The notes beneath the pieces are model-generated. The model was given only the letters and a program-made list of their open reading frames with translations. It made no database searches and was not told the DNA's origin. 64,000 nucleotides of DNA from contig NZ_DATJCH010000012.1 of the NCBI RefSeq assembly GCF_035514885.1, forward strand, positions 434,001 to 498,000, in the 5' to 3' direction. Source of the DNA: Albibacterium sp035514885. GTDB taxonomy: Bacteria > Bacteroidota > Bacteroidia > Sphingobacteriales > Sphingobacteriaceae. The position numbers were made by a program, and so were the translations under genes. Positions 36,640 to 45,997 of the stretch are shown here, piece by piece. Positions within the stretch are counted from its first letter, which is position 1. Each line of letters starts with the position of its first letter.

Positions 36640-38735
36640 TCCAGTCTTTTAATCTTTAAACGTAGCGAGTTACCAATAACTACCACATCAGAACATGCCA
36701 TTGCCAAAGCTGCTAACATTGGGCCTAAAAAGCCCAATGCAGCTAATGGTATTGCGAAAACGTTATAAAAGAAAGCCCAGAATAAGTTCTGTTTAATCGT
36801 AATCAATGTATGCTTTCCTACCTTTAATAAGGTGATCACCGATTTAAGATCATTATTAAGCAATACAACTTTAGCAGATTGAATGGCTACCTGACTGGCA
36901 TTCCCTAATGATATACCCACATCAGCCGTAGTTAAAGCAGGCGCATCGTTAATACCATCCCCAACCATCGCAGTTGTTCCCTTTTCTTTATAAGAATCAA
37001 TAATATCCAGCTTTTCCTGCGGTAGTTTCTCAGCGTAAACAATTTCAATTCCCAGCTTCTTCGCTACCGATTCACATTTCTCTTTCCGGTCACCGCTTAA
37101 TAGTATGGGTGTAATCTTTTGTTCTTTTAAAATATCAATCAGCTCTTTGGCATCGGACTTCAATTGATCTTCAATGGAAATTTTTACCAATAAACTATCG
37201 TTCCTTTTTAAATAGATATCAAACTCGTCATCTTCCGATCCTAAGATTTTATTAGACCCAATTTCATAGGTATTGCCATCTTTATCAGTAGCTTTTATAC
37301 CTAATCCTTTAATTTCCTTTACCTCAGTAAATATAAATTTCTTTGTAACCTGATCCTGCAGTTCTTTTACCAGTGATTTTGCAATAGGATGATTAGAATA
37401 GCTCTCTAAGCCAACAACAATAGAAGCCGCTTCCTCTTTGCTTATATCAATTACATCCATTGCCTTGATATTGAAATCGCCTGTAGTTAAGGTCCCTGTC
37501 TTATCAAAAACCATATATTTCAAGTTGGCCATCTCTTCAACGGTAGCACCGCCTTTGATTAAAACACCTTTTTTTGCTCCTCTACCCAAACCTACCATTA
37601 CAGCAGTTGGCGTAGCTAATCCCATAGCGCAAGGGCAGGAAATAACCAATACGGCGATGGATCGCATAATTGATTCGCCTAAATCAATATTAAAAGCAAA
37701 GTAAGCAAGAATGAAGGTAAGAGCAGAAATTCCTACTACGACGGGTACAAATATACCGGCAACCTTGTCGCCTAATCTTTGAATAGGAGGTTTCGATGAT
37801 TGGGCACGTTTCATAATCTCAATAATTTGAGAAAGAACGGAGTGCTTTCCAACCTTTGTAGCACTAATTTTAATGGTTCCATGCTCAACTACTGTTCCCC
37901 CAATTACTGAATCATATTTTGTCTTTTCGACCGGCACACTTTCTCCGGTTATTAAGGACTCATTGACCGAAGCATCTCCCCATATAATATCACCATCTGC
38001 CGGTATTTTATCACCTGTATTGACCAGCAAAATATCCCCACTCTGAATCATCCTTGAGTCAATGACTTCATGTGTTTCGCCTTGAACGCGAGTAGCTTTA
38101 ACCTGTTGGTATTTAAGCAAATCTTTAATTGCAGAGGTAGTTTGCGAAACAGATCTTTTCTCGAAAAGGTTTCCCAACAATACCAAAGTAATAATTACGG
38201 CTGTTGTTTCGTAGAACATGTAATTAGCACCTAACTCAAATATGGTTCCTACTAAACTATATATAAATGCAGAAGTGAATCCGATATAAATAAGAACATC
38301 CATATTGGGCATTCCATTCTTAAGTGAGTTAAACGCACTTTTTCCAAAATGCACAGTACCTAATATAAAAACAGGTAAACAAAGAGCAAGCTGGATATAA
38401 GGATTATGCAACCAATGGAATGGAAGGAACATATGCGAGAACAGAGGAATCGCGAAGAACAGACTAAAGTAAAAGCGATTCTCTACTTTGTCATAGAATT
38501 TTTCCTGCGGAACTTCTTCATGTTCATAAACCTTAAAGCCTAAGCCCTCAATATCTTTTATAATAATGGGTAGCGATGAATCCTCCGCTCCTGAAAACTT
38601 AACCTCTTCATTTGCAAAATCAACATGTATATCTTGTAGTCCTTTTTTCTCCAATAATTTATGGACAGAAAGCGCACAGTTATTACAATGCATTCCTGTC
38701 ACATTTAATTCTACTAAGTCTTGTTCCTGGCTCAT
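36636..38735 (-). CDS. copA: Copper-translocating P1B-type ATPase
   Basis: 699 residues. One N-terminal heavy-metal domain has GMHCNNCALS (C17, C20), followed by about eight membrane helices. The metal-path motif SCPCAMGLATPT is near 367, the phosphorylation site DKTGTLTTG near 411, HPIAKSL near 450, and GDGINDAPALT near 590. CPC with GMxCxxC indicates Cu(I) export. A TAATTTTG box lies 26 bp upstream. The divergent AraC-type gene may respond to the same condition, although copper regulators are usually of other families. Confidence 0.93.
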   Translation of the reverse strand: MSQEQDLVELNVTGMHCNNCALSVHKLLEKKGLQDIHVDFANEEVKFSGAEDSSLPIIIKDIEGLGFKVYEHEEVPQEKFYDKVENRFYFSLFFAIPLFSHMFLPFHWLHNPYIQLALCLPVFILGTVHFGKSAFNSLKNGMPNMDVLIYIGFTSAFIYSLVGTIFELGANYMFYETTAVIITLVLLGNLFEKRSVSQTTSAIKDLLKYQQVKATRVQGETHEVIDSRMIQSGDILLVNTGDKIPADGDIIWGDASVNESLITGESVPVEKTKYDSVIGGTVVEHGTIKISATKVGKHSVLSQIIEIMKRAQSSKPPIQRLGDKVAGIFVPVVVGISALTFILAYFAFNIDLGESIMRSIAVLVISCPCAMGLATPTAVMVGLGRGAKKGVLIKGGATVEEMANLKYMVFDKTGTLTTGDFNIKAMDVIDISKEEAASIVVGLESYSNHPIAKSLVKELQDQVTKKFIFTEVKEIKGLGIKATDKDGNTYEIGSNKILGSEDDEFDIYLKRNDSLLVKISIEDQLKSDAKELIDILKEQKITPILLSGDRKEKCESVAKKLGIEIVYAEKLPQEKLDIIDSYKEKGTTAMVGDGINDAPALTTADVGISLGNASQVAIQSAKVVLLNNDLKSVITLLKVGKHTLITIKQNLFWAFFYNVFAIPLAALGFLGPMLAALAMACSDVVVIGNSLRLKIKRLD

Positions 38736-38760
38736 GATAGTCTTCTTCTAATTACAATAT

Positions 38761-38768
38761 CAAAATTA
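38761..38768 (-). promoter_or_regulatory. Candidate -7 box of the copper ATPase gene
   Basis: The minus strand reads TAATTTTG, matching TAnnTTTG, 26 bp upstream of the copA ATG. No -33 TTG lies at the expected spacing. The 100-bp gap to the divergent AraC gene must hold both promoters. Confidence 0.4.
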
Positions 38769-38846
38769 CAGCAAGCAATTCTTTATTTAGATAATAAAGT
38801 CGGGAAATAATGGTACTTTTCACGGAAATTCAGATATTTGGTTCTT

Positions 38847-39692
38847 ATGAAAGATAAATCCATTCCAATTTATAAAAGCTCATCGAATATATTAGATGAG
38901 GATGATTTTTTCAATATAAAATGGCTTGATTTGAATATCGATTCATTGGAGAAAATCAAGAAACCGCATCGACATGACTATTTCAGTATTTATTTTTTAA
39001 TTTCCGGAGAGACCATTCAGTTTATCGATTTTCATGAATATAAGGTTCAGGCCAACGCCTTAATTGTGATGCGACCAGAACAAATCCATTTCCATGTAAA
39101 GGCGAAAAATGCGAAACTCCTCCTTATTAACTTCAAAGAGCAATTCTTGATATCCTTACAGAGTAGAAACAATTGGCACGATATATTTGCAACAGATGTT
39201 ATAGAGCTTGACAGCGATATCATGCATTCCTTTATGAATTTCATCAATTTAATGATTGAGGAGTACGATGAAGACTTAAAGAACAAAGAGATTCTGGCAA
39301 AATTATTCAGCGCCTTGTTAGATAAGATCTCTCTCCACCTTAAGAGAAATGATTCTCTTGAGAAAAGAAAAGAATACAACTCCATTTATAAAGGCTTTAA
39401 GCAATTGGTAACCGTTCATGCACTTGAAGAAGTCAAGGTAAGTGACTATGCTAAACGTTTATTTGTATCGCCCGGACATTTAAATGATGTAGTTAAAGAG
39501 ATAACCGGAAAAAACGCAAAAACACTCATCAACGAGCAGCGTATTTTAGAAGCGAAGAGATTGTTATTCTGGACAAACACTCCAATTCGGGAGATAGCAT
39601 ACAAGACAGGGTTTGATGATCCGGCCTATTTTACACGATTTTTTAAGAAGTATACCGGCTTATTACCCAGTGATTTTCAGCAAAAAGACTAA
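38847..39692 (+). CDS. AraC-family transcriptional regulator
   Basis: 281 residues from the ATG at 38847 (a TTG 9 bp earlier is less likely). The N-terminal half is cupin-like (HRHDYFSIYFLISGE, ALIVMRPEQIHFH). The C-terminal half has two HTH motifs: VSDYAKRLFVSPGHLNDVVK and IREIAYKTGFDDPAYFTRFF, ending at GLLPSDF. It senses a small molecule through the cupin domain. It is divergent from copA, and its stop directly abuts that of coaA. The inducer is unknown. Confidence 0.9.
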   Translation: MKDKSIPIYKSSSNILDEDDFFNIKWLDLNIDSLEKIKKPHRHDYFSIYFLISGETIQFIDFHEYKVQANALIVMRPEQIHFHVKAKNAKLLLINFKEQFLISLQSRNNWHDIFATDVIELDSDIMHSFMNFINLMIEEYDEDLKNKEILAKLFSALLDKISLHLKRNDSLEKRKEYNSIYKGFKQLVTVHALEEVKVSDYAKRLFVSPGHLNDVVKEITGKNAKTLINEQRILEAKRLLFWTNTPIREIAYKTGFDDPAYFTRFFKKYTGLLPSDFQQKD

Positions 39693-40649
39693 TTATATTT
39701 TACGGATACTAATTTGTTTAATGGAATGATTTTCATCTTTTTCAAGAATAAGATTAGCACGATAGCGGGTCGGTAAAATATTCTTCAAAAGATTCGGTTT
39801 ATTGATCTCGTTCCAAATGGATGTAGCAGTGTTTACAGACTCTTCATGGTCCAGAGTAGCATATTTATGAAAATATGAATCTACCTTCTTGAAAGCTGTA
39901 TCCTTTAGCGACATAAATCGGTCTACATACCATTTTAATAAGTTCTTTTCGTGTGAATGTACATAAATGGAATAGTCGAAGAAATCAGAAACGAAAATCC
40001 TTGGACCCTTATGCTTCTTAGATAGATTAACTTGCAACACATTGATTCCTTCAATGATAACAATATCCGGCGAGTCGATTAACTGATCCTGACCCTCCAT
40101 AATATCATATTCAAGATGAGAATACGTAGGAGCAGAGATTTCTTTTTTGCCCGATTTAATATCAGCCAAAAACCGGATCAGCTTCCTTGTATTATAACTT
40201 TCCGGGAAACCCTTTCTGTTTAATATTCCCTTTTCTTCCAAAACGCTATTCGGATAGAGAAAACCATCGGTAGTTATCAGATCCACCTGTGGTTTATTAG
40301 GTGCTAATGAAAGCAACTTTTGCAGAACCCTCGCCGTTGTGCTCTTACCCGCTGCTACGCTACCGGCAATACCAATAATGAAAGGAAGTTTATGTGTTCT
40401 ATCCTTCAAAAACCTACTTACTTCAGAATGGAGTTGTCTTGCTTCATTAATATGAATATTCAGTAAATGACTTAACGGGAAATAAATTTCCTGTATTTCC
40501 TGAAGCGTTAATGGCTCATTCAAAGCATTTAGAGAACCAATATCTTCGTTGGATAGATTATAGGATATCGATCCATTTAACTTTCTCCAGCGTTCACGTT
40601 TAATCCCAATATAGGGGGAGTATTGTTCGTTCTTATTAAATTGGATCAT
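39693..40649 (-). CDS. coaA: Pantothenate kinase, type I
   Basis: 318 residues, like E. coli CoaA (316). The P-loop is GIAGSVAAGKSTTARVLQ (about 93-110), followed by ITTDGFLYPN and PTYSHLEYDIM. It phosphorylates pantothenate in the first step of CoA synthesis. Many Bacteroidota use a type III enzyme (CoaX) instead, so the type I kinase is worth noting. It is the last gene of a minus-strand run from the cysteine desulfurase, 33 bp after mgsA. Confidence 0.93.
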   Translation of the reverse strand: MIQFNKNEQYSPYIGIKRERWRKLNGSISYNLSNEDIGSLNALNEPLTLQEIQEIYFPLSHLLNIHINEARQLHSEVSRFLKDRTHKLPFIIGIAGSVAAGKSTTARVLQKLLSLAPNKPQVDLITTDGFLYPNSVLEEKGILNRKGFPESYNTRKLIRFLADIKSGKKEISAPTYSHLEYDIMEGQDQLIDSPDIVIIEGINVLQVNLSKKHKGPRIFVSDFFDYSIYVHSHEKNLLKWYVDRFMSLKDTAFKKVDSYFHKYATLDHEESVNTATSIWNEINKPNLLKNILPTRYRANLILEKDENHSIKQISIRKI

Positions 40650-40682
40650 TATAATAAATTTGCATTTATTTAAAAGCCATAT

Positions 40683-41063
40683 TTATAATTCACTCTGCAA
40701 ACCCAGCAATATCAACTTAGCAGTACTAGGATTCGTTCCTAATGGTACATTGTGCACATCGCAAATACGCATAAGCATTTGAATATCGGGTTCATGCGGG
40801 TGCTTTCCTAGTGGATCTCTAAAGAATAGAACTGCACTTAAATCACCTACTGCAGCCATAGCCGCGATTTGCGCATCACCGCCTTTCGGACCACTTAATT
40901 TAAGTTCAACCGGCAGGTTGGTTTCAATAATTCGTTGTCCGGTTGTGCCCGTAGCTATTATATGAAATTTGTTAAGTTTATCATGATTGGCTTTAGCAAA
41001 TTGAATCATCTCATCTTTTTTCCCATCATGAGCAATTAATGCAATAGTCTTTTTGTTTTCCAT
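40683..41063 (-). CDS. mgsA: Methylglyoxal synthase
   Basis: 126 residues from the ATG at 41063; a TTG four codons earlier would overlap the upstream stop. IALIAHDGKKDEMI, ATGTTGQRI, SGPKGGDAQIAA and FFRDPLGKHPHEPDI are the family's substrate-binding and catalytic blocks. The enzyme turns dihydroxyacetone phosphate into methylglyoxal and phosphate, a bypass of lower glycolysis used under phosphate or sugar stress. It begins 4 bp after the SpmA-SpmB gene. Confidence 0.95.
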   Translation of the reverse strand: MENKKTIALIAHDGKKDEMIQFAKANHDKLNKFHIIATGTTGQRIIETNLPVELKLSGPKGGDAQIAAMAAVGDLSAVLFFRDPLGKHPHEPDIQMLMRICDVHNVPLGTNPSTAKLILLGLQSEL

Positions 41064-41067
41064 AGTA

Positions 41068-42300
41068 TTATCCAAAAAATATATAAGCTACAATTATAGC
41101 AGCAATTATCCCAGCTAATTCAGCTAGAAGTGCGCAGGGTAGTGCATGCCTTGTTTTCTTAATAGCAACTGAACCGAAGTACACTGCTAAAACATAAAAA
41201 GTCGTTTCTGTAGAACCTTGAATCACACAGGCCACTCTGGAAGCAAAGTCGTCTGCACCATTAGCATTCATTAATTCAACCATTAACCCCCGGGCGCCGC
41301 TTCCGCTTAACGGTTTCATAAATGCCACCGGTAATGCCTCTACAAATCGGGTATCCGCACCAAACCAAGCTACAATTGAACTAACTCCCTCAACAAGGTA
41401 ATCCATTACTCCAGCCTCTCGAAATACACCTACAGCAACTAAAATACCCACTAAATAAGGGATTATTTTTATTGCTACCTCAAAGCCTTCCTTAGCACCA
41501 TCTATAAAGTTTTCATATACATTTATTTTTCGGTACATCGCCAAGGCAATAAATGATACAATGATTGCAAACAGCGTAACATTTCCTCCAACTTTTGAAA
41601 TCGTACTGATTTGCTCTTGTGGCAATGTGTTAAAGTAAAATAATAAACCACCGATAAACAAGGATATACCTCCTAAATAGGCAAGAATTACTTTGTTAAA
41701 TAGATTGATCTTCTGATAAATAGCTACCGTTATTAACCCTACAATGGTAGAAAAGAACGTAGCGATAAGAATAGGTATAAAAATATCAGCAGGGTCGGCC
41801 GCACCTGCTTCCTTTCTATAGGCCATGATACTAATGGGTAATAGTGTTAAACTAGAGGCATTTAACACCAAAAACATAATCTGAGCATTGGTCGCTGTCT
41901 CCTTATCAGGATTCAGTTCCTGCAATTCTTTCATAGCCTTTAAGCCTAATGGAGTAGCAGCATTATCCAATCCCAACATATTCGCTGAAAAGTTCATTAG
42001 GATAGAGCCCAAAGCAGGGTGGTTTTTAGGAATTTCAGGAAACAATTTATGAAAGAATGGACTAACGGCTTTTGAAAAGAGCTGAACCATTCCTCCCTTT
42101 TCACCAATTTTCATAATCCCTAACCAAAAGGCCATTAAGCCAATTAATCCCAATGAAATCTCTGCGGCTACTCTTGCACTATCGAATGTTCCTGTGATAA
42201 TACGTTGGAATATCTCAACATCGCCAAGGAAAATAAGTTTAAATAGGGCAACGACAAATGCGATAAGAAAAAATGAGATCCAGACGTAATTTAAAGCCAT
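41068..42300 (-). CDS. Fused SpmA-SpmB (nucleoside-recognition/Gate domain) membrane protein
   Basis: 410 residues with many hydrophobic segments. The first half (to about 200) matches SpmA: ILMNFSANMLGLDNAATPLG and NAQIMFLVLNASSLTLLPIS. The second half matches SpmB: YLVGILVAVGVFREAGVMDY, PLSGSGARGLMVELM and VIQGSTETTFYVLAVYFGS. In Bacillus the two are separate spore-maturation proteins; here they are one polypeptide in an organism that should not sporulate. The transport or channel role is not established. Confidence 0.88.
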   Translation of the reverse strand: MALNYVWISFFLIAFVVALFKLIFLGDVEIFQRIITGTFDSARVAAEISLGLIGLMAFWLGIMKIGEKGGMVQLFSKAVSPFFHKLFPEIPKNHPALGSILMNFSANMLGLDNAATPLGLKAMKELQELNPDKETATNAQIMFLVLNASSLTLLPISIMAYRKEAGAADPADIFIPILIATFFSTIVGLITVAIYQKINLFNKVILAYLGGISLFIGGLLFYFNTLPQEQISTISKVGGNVTLFAIIVSFIALAMYRKINVYENFIDGAKEGFEVAIKIIPYLVGILVAVGVFREAGVMDYLVEGVSSIVAWFGADTRFVEALPVAFMKPLSGSGARGLMVELMNANGADDFASRVACVIQGSTETTFYVLAVYFGSVAIKKTRHALPCALLAELAGIIAAIIVAYIFFG

Positions 42301-42326
42301 ATTGACGATTGAGTCAGTAAATGTAA

Positions 42327-42350
42327 GATTTTAATCAGCTAAATAAAATC
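42327..42350 (-). terminator. Possible weak hairpin after the acyl-CoA ligase gene
   Basis: GATTTTA at 42327-42333 and TAAAATC at 42344-42350 form a 7-bp stem with a 10-base loop in the 55-bp gap before the SpmA-SpmB gene. It is AT-rich and may only reduce readthrough. Confidence 0.3.
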
Positions 42351-42355
42351 AGATT

Positions 42356-44257
42356 CTAATCACTTTTATAAAGTTCATCAATTTCTTTTGCGTATTTTTT
42401 CTCAATCACTCTTCGTTTGGCTTTCATTGTAGGGGTGAGCTCTCCTTCATCAATAGAGAATGGATTGCGTTTAACCAAGAACTTTTTAATCCGTTCAAAC
42501 TTAGCTAATTCGTTCGATAGCTTTGTTATATCTTCACTAAGCCAGCTGAAGATATCTGCATCTGAAATAAATTGCTCAGGCTTTTCAAAGAAATCTTTTT
42601 TGATATTGAGATTCGCCATCAAATTCTCCTGCGACGGAACTATGATGGCTGTAATATATTCTCGTTTATCACCTATTAGAAATATCTGTTCTATTTTCGG
42701 ACTTTTTAGATAGGTATTTTCGACCGGAGTAGGATAGATATTTTTACCAAGCGAATTAACCAGCATATTCTTTAAACGGTCGGTAATCTGAAGGTTGCCT
42801 TTATAAAATCTTCCTATATCTCCTGTATGGAGCCAACCTTCTTTATCAATTACATTGGCTGTTTCTTCTGGCTTATTCCAATAGCCTTTCATAACACAAT
42901 GTCCGCGAATGATAATTTCGCCTTCCGCACATTCAAATGAAGGATCAAAAGAATCAAAACTTTGAACGGTATAAATCTCATTCGTTTCATAGTTTTGAAT
43001 TGCTATCTCAATACGAGGCACAACTCTTCCTACTGTACCGTACACTTGTCGGTCATATTCCGTGATTGATACTACAGGTGATGTTTCTGTTAAACCAAAA
43101 CCTTCCAATACTTTTATACCCAAATCACCGAAAAACTCACCAACGTTTTGAGATAAGGCACCACCTCCAGAAATAAGAAATTTAAGCCTGCCGCCTGTTT
43201 TCGCTTTTATTTTACTGAATACCAGGCGTTCTGCAATACGCTGTCTTAAGAGTAAGACAGGACCTGCTTGTTTACCATTTTCCTGTACCTCCCTAAACTC
43301 TTTTCCAACTGCCAAAGCCCATGTAAATATCTTAGCTTTCATGCCGCCTCCTTGCGTGCCCCCTTGAATTGCTTTATCATGAATACGTTCTAATAAACGT
43401 GGTACACAGTTTAATACAGTAGGTCTAACCTCTTCCATGTTTTTGGCAAGCAGCTCTAAACTTTGTGCAAAAGCAATTCGACAACCGCAAGCAAAACATA
43501 TATGATAAGTTGCAGTTCTTTCAAAAACATGCGAAAGAGGAAGAAAGGATAGAAATAAATCAGTTGGCTCAATAACAGGGATCAAATCCAAGCTTGCGCG
43601 AACATTATTCACAAGGTTTGAATGCGTAAGCATAACACCCTTTGGTATTCCTGTAGTTCCGGAAGTATAAATAAGGGTAGATAAATCTGATGGGATGATG
43701 GCTTCACAAGCTGCAATAATTTGCCTTTTATAATCCGGATACACCTTCTTACCCTCTTCAATAAGCGAAGAAAAAGAACTTACACCAACCTTTAAATGCG
43801 CATCTTTTACTATTTTTTCATAATCATCAAATGCTGTAATAATCCGTGTTAATGATTCACAGCTATTGACGATTTTAATAATTTTTTTCAATAGAAAATG
43901 ACTCCCTACTAAAATTATTTTTGCACCACTATCATTCAAGATATATTCCGTATCATTTTCTGGAAGAGTAGGATAGATCGATACATTGATCGCACCGATT
44001 TGTTGGAGGCCTTGGTCAAAGTAAAGGTACGTCGGGCTATTTTCAATTAATAAGGCAACTCGGTCACCTTTCTGTATTCCTATTGAAATTAGGTAAGCTG
44101 AAACCGCGTTGATATACTCGTATGCAGTTTTATATGATATTTCTGTCCATTCCTGTCCAATTTTCTCCAGCAGAAAAGAATGATCTTCCGAATGGATGTT
44201 TTTAACGACATTGCGTAGCAAGTCCGGCACTGTCATTTCTGGCGTAACAGGATTCAT
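42356..44257 (-). CDS. Long-chain acyl-CoA synthetase (AMP-forming)
   Basis: 633 residues. The AMP-binding domain has LIYTSGTTGIPKGVMLTHSN (P-loop, about 195-214), GFGLTETSPVVS, GWLHTGDIG and the hinge ITDRLKNMLVNSLGKNI. The length and a C-terminal extension fit the long-chain (FadD15/FAA) group. It activates fatty acids to acyl-CoA for membrane lipid or beta-oxidation. A perfect 12-bp inverted repeat and a -7 box sit right before the ATG, so expression is probably controlled by its own promoter rather than from the Fe-S genes upstream. Confidence 0.92.
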   Translation of the reverse strand: MNPVTPEMTVPDLLRNVVKNIHSEDHSFLLEKIGQEWTEISYKTAYEYINAVSAYLISIGIQKGDRVALLIENSPTYLYFDQGLQQIGAINVSIYPTLPENDTEYILNDSGAKIILVGSHFLLKKIIKIVNSCESLTRIITAFDDYEKIVKDAHLKVGVSSFSSLIEEGKKVYPDYKRQIIAACEAIIPSDLSTLIYTSGTTGIPKGVMLTHSNLVNNVRASLDLIPVIEPTDLFLSFLPLSHVFERTATYHICFACGCRIAFAQSLELLAKNMEEVRPTVLNCVPRLLERIHDKAIQGGTQGGGMKAKIFTWALAVGKEFREVQENGKQAGPVLLLRQRIAERLVFSKIKAKTGGRLKFLISGGGALSQNVGEFFGDLGIKVLEGFGLTETSPVVSITEYDRQVYGTVGRVVPRIEIAIQNYETNEIYTVQSFDSFDPSFECAEGEIIIRGHCVMKGYWNKPEETANVIDKEGWLHTGDIGRFYKGNLQITDRLKNMLVNSLGKNIYPTPVENTYLKSPKIEQIFLIGDKREYITAIIVPSQENLMANLNIKKDFFEKPEQFISDADIFSWLSEDITKLSNELAKFERIKKFLVKRNPFSIDEGELTPTMKAKRRVIEKKYAKEIDELYKSD

Positions 44258-44258
44258 A

Positions 44259-44294
44259 TTTTCTATGTTTATAGGTCATTACAAACATAGAAAA
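44259..44294. promoter_or_regulatory. Perfect 12-bp inverted repeat before the acyl-CoA ligase gene
   Basis: TTTTCTATGTTT at 44259-44270 and AAACATAGAAAA at 44283-44294 are exact inverted copies around 12 bases. The element starts one base from the ATG and contains the candidate -7 box, so it could be an operator. On the minus strand a T-rich tract lies just before it. A terminator for the upstream gene is the alternative. Confidence 0.5.
44282..44289 (-). promoter_or_regulatory. Candidate -7 box of the acyl-CoA ligase gene
   Basis: The minus strand reads TATGTTTG, an exact TAnnTTTG, about 25 bp before the ATG and inside one arm of the inverted repeat. A T-rich tract occupies the -33 region but has no TTG. 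Confidence 0.45.
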
Positions 44295-44320
44295 AAAATA
44301 ATCTAAAGAAAATTAAGGAT

Positions 44321-44647
44321 TTAAACAGCGAAACTTTCCCCACAAGCACATGAACGAGAAGCATTCGGATTATTAAAGACGAAACCTTTACCGGTTAGTC
44401 CATCCGAAAAATCCAATTCAGTACCAGCTAAATAAAGAAAGGATTTAATATTTAATACTAGTTTGATCCCCTTATCTTCAAATACTTGGTCGTCCTTTTG
44501 TTCTTGATTGTCGAAGTCTAATTTGTATGTCAAACCTGAACAACCTCCACTATCAACGGCAACGCGAACGAAATAAGAAGGATCGTAATTCTCTTCTTTC
44601 ATTACTTCTTCTACACGTTGCTTGGCTTTATCAGTAATTGTAATCAT
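44321..44647 (-). CDS. A-type iron-sulfur carrier (IscA/ErpA family)
   Basis: 108 residues with the three cluster-binding cysteines: one in GGCSGLTYKL and two in SRSCACGESF at the C-terminus. It carries Fe-S clusters from the assembly machinery to target enzymes. It lies 77 bp after the cysteine desulfurase on the same strand, which supports a role in cluster assembly. The exact paralogue name (IscA, ErpA or SufA) is not decided by sequence. Confidence 0.9.
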   Translation of the reverse strand: MITITDKAKQRVEEVMKEENYDPSYFVRVAVDSGGCSGLTYKLDFDNQEQKDDQVFEDKGIKLVLNIKSFLYLAGTELDFSDGLTGKGFVFNNPNASRSCACGESFAV

Positions 44648-44724
44648 AGTTATTAAATAGTTTTACAAATATCGACATTATTTATTTAAGCAAACAATTC
44701 TTTAGTCATCCTAAAATGAAATTA

Positions 44725-45912
44725 CTATTCAATTAATCCCCTTTTAAACAGTTGCCAGGCTGGAGATTCATCTCTAAGTTCTTTTACTTTTTGTGAAACC
44801 AGCGTAATTGCCTGATCAATTTCTTCTTTCGTATTGAATCTTCCCAAACTAAAACGCAAAGAAGCATGTGCATCGTCTTTACTGAGCCCCATTGCCAATA
44901 AAACATGCGAAGGATCCAGCGAACTTGTAGAACATGCAGAGCCAGAAGCCATAGCAATATTACCCAGACTTACCATAATATGTTCTGCCTTTAAAAATCT
45001 AAAGGTAATATTAGTTACATGCGATAATCTACTATTAGTAAGTCCATTAACACTTGTAGCTTCAAGCTCTAATAGAGATTCTTGTAAGTGATCTCTTAAT
45101 ATTTCCTCCCGCTTACTTTCTTCCAGCATACTCTCTTTACAAAGTAAAGCTGCAGCACCCAGGCCAACAATCCCAGGAACATTCAAGGTTCCTCCTCTCA
45201 AGCCATTCTCCTGTCCGCCACCCATCATCAAAGGCTCTAGTTGAATCCTTTTCGACTTTCTTTTTACATAAAGAGCACCCACTCCTTTAGGCCCATAGAT
45301 CTTATGTGCACTGAAAGCCATCATATCGATTCCTGCATTTTTTAACGAAATAGGCAATTTACCAACCGCTTGTGTCGCATCGCAAAAGAAAAGCACTTTA
45401 TTTTCTGATGCGATATCTGCAATGTCTTTAATAGGGTGAATAACACCGGTTTCATTATTAGCATACATCAATGCAATGAGAACCGTGTCTTTTCGAATGG
45501 CATTTTTTAAATCCTGTAGGTCGATATTTCCGTGATTATCTACTGCTAAATAAGTCACTTCTGCACCTTGTTTTTCAAGCGAACGACATACATCTAAGAC
45601 AGCTTTATGCTCGGTTTGACAGGTGATAATATGCTTACCAATGGATTGATATCGGCTATATATGCCTTTAATGGCAATATTGATAGATTCCGTAGCTCCG
45701 GAAGTAAAGGTTATTTCCCGGTCTTCCACACCAATTAAATCTGCAACCCTTTGTCGGGCTGTTTGTACTGCTTCTGCAGCTATTAATCCAAATTTATGAT
45801 TTGTACTAGAGGCGTTTCCGTAGTTTCCCGTAAGGTAAGGCATCATCTCCTGTAAAACTCTTGGGTCAATCTGTGTTGTTGCATTATTATCTAAATAAAT
45901 AGAAGCTACCAT
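44725..45912 (-). CDS. Cysteine desulfurase (NifS/IscS family)
   Basis: 395 residues from the ATG at 45912, with a GTG directly before it. IYLDNNATTQIDPRV opens the PLP-enzyme fold. The PLP lysine is in FSAHKIYGPKGVGALY, and the active cysteine lies in a mobile loop SGSACSTSSLDPSHVL. It releases sulfur from cysteine as persulfide for Fe-S clusters and thiolation. The loop type is IscS/NifS, not SufS. It is divergent from the epimerase gene and upstream of the A-type carrier. Confidence 0.93.
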   Translation of the reverse strand: MVASIYLDNNATTQIDPRVLQEMMPYLTGNYGNASSTNHKFGLIAAEAVQTARQRVADLIGVEDREITFTSGATESINIAIKGIYSRYQSIGKHIITCQTEHKAVLDVCRSLEKQGAEVTYLAVDNHGNIDLQDLKNAIRKDTVLIALMYANNETGVIHPIKDIADIASENKVLFFCDATQAVGKLPISLKNAGIDMMAFSAHKIYGPKGVGALYVKRKSKRIQLEPLMMGGGQENGLRGGTLNVPGIVGLGAAALLCKESMLEESKREEILRDHLQESLLELEATSVNGLTNSRLSHVTNITFRFLKAEHIMVSLGNIAMASGSACSTSSLDPSHVLLAMGLSKDDAHASLRFSLGRFNTKEEIDQAITLVSQKVKELRDESPAWQLFKRGLIE

Positions 45913-45997
45913 CACGATTTATTTATTTTTAAAAAGATTGTGAACTTTTATATGTTAATTAAGCAAATTTGATGAATTAATTCTATTTAAAACAACG

